This document shows positions 61,681-64,000 of a stretch of 64,000 nucleotides of DNA, piece after piece. This DNA is from Dickeya aquatica (GTDB taxonomy: Bacteria; Pseudomonadota; Gammaproteobacteria; Enterobacterales; Enterobacteriaceae): the NCBI RefSeq assembly GCF_900095885.1, contig NZ_LT615367.1, positions 1,054,001 to 1,118,000 on the forward strand. Reading direction: 5' to 3'. A program made the position numbers and the translations under genes. The notes under the pieces are model-generated. The model did no database searches and was not told where the DNA came from. It was given only the letters and a program-made list of their open reading frames with translations. Each line of letters opens with the position of its first letter. The stretch's first letter is position 1.

Positions 61681-61806
61681 ATGTTCGCTCGACCTGTCTT
61701 TTTTGTGCTCACCACGCTTTTTCCTTTGTCTGCCGGGGTGCTTCGGCCTGTGTTTTTCTGCCGCATTCACGCTGATGTTGTTACTGTTGCCCCGGTGGTG
61801 TGCTGA
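61681..61806 (+). CDS. Possible 41-aa leader peptide between riboswitch and thiD
   Basis: ATG at 61681 follows GGGAGG (61672-61677) by only three bases. The product begins MFARPVFFVLTTLFPLSAG and ends VVTVAPVVC, a hydrophobic peptide with one likely membrane segment. The stop TGA (61804-61806) overlaps the thiD ATG (61806) by one base, so translation could be coupled and the riboswitch could control thiD through it. It does not resemble ThiM, whose gene occupies this place in E. coli. Weak evidence of being a true gene. Confidence 0.4.
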   Translation: MFARPVFFVLTTLFPLSAGVLRPVFFCRIHADVVTVAPVVC

Positions 61807-62612
61807 TGAAAACCCCGATTAATGCACTGACTATTGCCGGAACGGATCCCAGCGGCGGCGCGGGCATTCAGGCTGACCTGAAAACCTTTTCGGCACTCGG
61901 TGCCTACGGCACCAGTGTTATTACGGCACTGGTGGCGCAAAATACACGCGGCGTGCAGTCGGTGTACCGCATTGAAGCTGCCTTTGTGGCGGCCCAACTG
62001 GATTCGGTACTCAGCGATGTGCGTATCGATAGCGCAAAAATTGGTATGTTGTCGCACACCGCGATAGTTGAGGTGGTTGCGCACGCGTTGCAGGGCTATG
62101 CGTTGCCGTATGTGGTGCTTGATACCGTGATGCTGGCCAAAAGTGGCGATCCGCTACTGACAGACGACGCTGTTGCGGCTCTGCGCCAGCTTTTGCTGCC
62201 GCAGGTTTCGCTTATTACCCCTAACCTGCCAGAGGCTGCGGCACTGTTGCGCTGCCAGATTGCCGATAATGAGCATGAGATGTGCCAGCAAGGAGAGGCG
62301 TTGCTGGCAATGGGCTGCCAGGCGGTGCTGATGAAAGGCGGGCACCTTAATCAGCCGGATAGCCCGGACTGGCTGTTCTTACCTGATGCCGGGCCTGTCA
62401 GGTGCAACGGTGTGCGTGTTAACACCCGTCACACCCACGGCACTGGCTGTACGCTCTCTGCTGCGCTGGCGGCATTACGCCCTCGTCATGATAATTGGTT
62501 ACAGACACTCGCTGCGGCGAAAGCCTATTTGCACGGTGCACTCGAGCAGGCTGATGCGCTGGAGGTGGGGCAGGGGATTGGCCCGGTACACCATTTTCAC
62601 CGCTGGTGGTAA
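61806..62612 (+). CDS. thiD: Hydroxymethylpyrimidine (phospho)kinase ThiD
   Basis: Phosphorylates HMP and HMP-P to HMP-PP for thiamine synthesis and salvage. 268 aa from ATG at 61806, close to E. coli ThiD (266 aa). Ribokinase-fold motifs: NALTIAGTDPSGGAGIQADLKTF at the N-terminus, LDTVMLAKSGDPLL, LITPNLPEAAALL, LMKGGH and the catalytic NTRHTHGTGCTLSAALAALRP. The E. coli partner thiM is missing upstream. Regulated by the TPP riboswitch. Confidence 0.95.
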   Translation: MKTPINALTIAGTDPSGGAGIQADLKTFSALGAYGTSVITALVAQNTRGVQSVYRIEAAFVAAQLDSVLSDVRIDSAKIGMLSHTAIVEVVAHALQGYALPYVVLDTVMLAKSGDPLLTDDAVAALRQLLLPQVSLITPNLPEAAALLRCQIADNEHEMCQQGEALLAMGCQAVLMKGGHLNQPDSPDWLFLPDAGPVRCNGVRVNTRHTHGTGCTLSAALAALRPRHDNWLQTLAAAKAYLHGALEQADALEVGQGIGPVHHFHRWW

Positions 62613-62809
62613 GAACTGTCTGAGATAAGAAAATTCGATGCCGGTTGAGGAATATTGCATAGACAGCCTGACATGGGCTGAGTAATTTGTGATCTGTATC
62701 ATGTTATTGCCGACGGTGTACCCAAAAAGCTCACCGGTTTTACGGCGTTTTGTCTGTCGGCTGGGCGATATGGCTGCCCGGCTGTTTAGTTTTTGGAGGA
62801 ATAAGAATT

Positions 62810-63217
62810 ATGGCAGGTTCGGCACGCGCGGTGATGGTCGCCAGGGGGTTGCAGACCATACTCAATGTCGGTTTGCTGGTGCTGGCGGTGATTTTGGTGG
62901 TGTTTCTCGGCAAGGAGACCTGGCATTTGGCGACGGTGTTGCTGGTCAGCAATGAGAAAGAGTCCTCCTATATGCTGATTGAAAGCCTGGTGATTTATTT
63001 TCTTTATTTTGAGTTTTTGGCGCTGATCGTGAAGTATTTTTTGTCGGGCTATCACTTCCCGCTGCGCTATTTTATCTATATCGGCATTACGGCGATTGTG
63101 CGCCTGATTATTGTTGACCATAAAAACCCGGCTGACACTTTCACCTATTCCGGGGCCATCCTGATCCTGGTCGTCACGTTATATCTGGTAAACAGCCCGC
63201 GCCTGAAACGGGAGTAG
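62810..63217 (+). CDS. psiE: Phosphate-starvation-inducible membrane protein PsiE
   Basis: 135 aa with four membrane segments, resembling E. coli PsiE (136 aa): [60 protein letters not shown] and the C-terminal [11 protein letters not shown] at 62810 has GGAGGA nine bases upstream. The molecular role is unknown; induced by phosphate starvation in E. coli. No Pho box was recognised in the 197 bases upstream. Confidence 0.93.
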   Translation: MAGSARAVMVARGLQTILNVGLLVLAVILVVFLGKETWHLATVLLVSNEKESSYMLIESLVIYFLYFEFLALIVKYFLSGYHFPLRYFIYIGITAIVRLIIVDHKNPADTFTYSGAILILVVTLYLVNSPRLKRE

Positions 63218-63237
63218 CGATGGGTTTGGGCTGGTAC

Positions 63238-63342
63238 AAAGAAAAGGGCCAACTCAAGGGAGATTGAGCTGGCCTAAGGAGGTGGTTCCTAATGTAGGAC
63301 GATGTCACTACGCTTAATTTTTTTGTTCTGTATTTTCTCAGC
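63238..63342 (-). ncRNA. cyaR: Small RNA CyaR
   Basis: Hfq-dependent sRNA that represses ompX, luxS, nadE and others by pairing at ribosome binding sites. Read on the minus strand it begins GCTGAGAAAATAC (E. coli GCTGAAAAACATA), holds the conserved seed region AGGAACCACCTCCTTAG (63295-63279) and AATCTCCCTT, and ends in the terminator GGCCAGCTCAA / TTGAGTTGGCC followed by CTTTTCTTT. About 105 nt against 87 in E. coli. It is downstream of trhP (yegQ) on the same strand, the E. coli position. Confidence 0.9.
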
Positions 63343-63348
63343 GCTGCA

Positions 63349-63391
63349 ATAATAACCAGTTGACCGTGCGATTGATGTGACCAGATTCTAA
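63349..63391 (-). promoter_or_regulatory. CRP-dependent cyaR promoter
   Basis: Minus-strand -10 TATTAT at 63354-63349 is seven bases before the inferred start at 63342. A CRP site TGTGA-N6-TCTAA (63376-63391, plus-strand reading; 8 of 10 fixed positions) is centred at 63383.5, exactly -41.5, a class II activator site as in E. coli cyaR. Confidence 0.8.
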
Positions 63392-63438
63392 AAAATGTCA
63401 CATTAGCGGTGAAACTGTCATCTTTTTCACAGGGTTTC

Positions 63439-64000
63439 TCACTGAGCGTGCGGATTGCGGGTGCTGGTGCCAGGTAAGTTACGCAGCAGCAAGGCGTATT
63501 CCAGCGCGATGTCATCAGGGACGGGCAAATAAACGATGTGGCCATCTCCTGGTGCAACGTCAACCGGCTGACCTTTCTTATTGAGCAAGGTCGTCACGGT
63601 AAACTGGATATTACCGCCCGGTGTCATCATCTCCACGCTGTCGCCACACGCAAACTTGTTTTTGACGGCGACTTCGGCTAAGCCGTCGCGGCGCTGGCCG
63701 GTAAATTCCCCGACGAACTGCTGGCGATCGGAGACAGAATAACCGTACTCGTAAGTCTGGTAATCTTCATGCACATGGCGGCGCAAGAAACCTTCGGTGT
63801 AACCGCGGTGCGCCAGCCCTTCCAGCGTTTGCAGCAGGGTCGGGTCAAAGGGTTTGCCCGCGGCGGCATCATCGATGGCCTGACGATAAACCTGCGCTGT
63901 GCGGGCACAGTAGTAGAACGATTTGGTGCGGCCTTCAATTTTCAGTGAATGGACGCCCATTTTGGTCAACCGCTCGACATGCTGAATGGCGCGCAGGTCG
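63439..64000 (-). CDS. trhP: tRNA hydroxylation protein TrhP (YegQ), U32 family, 3' part
   Basis: Prephenate-dependent formation of 5-hydroxyuridine at tRNA position 34. Only the C-terminal portion is inside the window: the frame stays open to base 64000 and reads DLRAIQHVERLTKMGVHSLKIEGRTKSFYY, the conserved U32 block, followed by the C-terminal beta-barrel domain (YGYSVSDRQQFVGEFTG, NKFACGDSVEMMTPGG). It ends TSTRNPHAQ. The start codon lies outside, so the length is unknown. Called yegQ in older annotation. Confidence 0.92.
   Translation of the reverse strand, partial: DLRAIQHVERLTKMGVHSLKIEGRTKSFYYCARTAQVYRQAIDDAAAGKPFDPTLLQTLEGLAHRGYTEGFLRRHVHEDYQTYEYGYSVSDRQQFVGEFTGQRRDGLAEVAVKNKFACGDSVEMMTPGGNIQFTVTTLLNKKGQPVDVAPGDGHIVYLPVPDDIALEYALLLRNLPGTSTRNPHAQ

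Overview
The window is a stretch of chromosome from a pectinolytic soft-rot enterobacterium (Pectobacteriaceae), most likely the Dickeya/Musicola lineage. Most genes are close relatives of Escherichia coli genes in near-E. coli order (tadA-mltF-purL-glmY-glrK-qseG-glrR-glnB; hmp-glyA-hcaT; suhB-trmJ-isc operon-pepB-sseB-sseA-ndk-rlmN-pilW-rodZ-ispG-hisS-yfgM-bamB-der; xseA-guaBA). The inserted pectinase cluster pelA-pelD/E-paeY-pemA beside a flavohaemoglobin gene is the arrangement known from Dickeya dadantii. Species is an inference; no rRNA is present.

Layout. 1-12.5 kb: a small unknown gene, murQ, tadA, mltF, purL, then the amino-sugar control module: the sRNA gene glmY with a sigma-54 promoter, three GlrR sites and an IHF-like site, followed by its two-component regulators glrK-qseG-glrR and by glnB. 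12.5-19 kb: the plant cell wall degradation cluster on the minus strand, with pectin methylesterase, pectin acetylesterase and two pectate lyases; candidate KdgR and CRP sites and a 25-bp element shared by both pel upstream regions. 19-25 kb: hmp with an NsrR operator, glyA with a PurR box, hcaT, and a ZevAB-like metal transport pair. 25-29.3 kb: a Fur-regulated iron-complex ABC transporter with two different substrate-binding proteins around one ATPase-permease pair. 29.4-50.9 kb: housekeeping core (iron-sulphur cluster assembly, RNA modification, cell shape, isoprenoid and protein synthesis, outer membrane assembly). 51-56.9 kb: an M4 protealysin-like metalloprotease, xseA, and guaBA.

57-61.5 kb is accessory: a secreted polysaccharide lyase with an overlapping mini-ORF leader, a DUF3750 protein, a secreted protein made of 21-22-residue repeats, a gene relic, 17-bp tandem repeats and a VOC protein. 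61.5-64 kb returns to core functions: a TPP riboswitch, a possible 41-codon leader ORF, thiD, psiE, the sRNA CyaR on the minus strand with a CRP site at -41.5, and the 3' part of trhP (yegQ).

Two sRNA genes (glmY, cyaR), one riboswitch and operators for PurR, GlrR, KdgR, CRP, NsrR, Fur and IscR were read directly from sequence. No tRNA, rRNA, CRISPR array, insertion sequence or prophage was seen.
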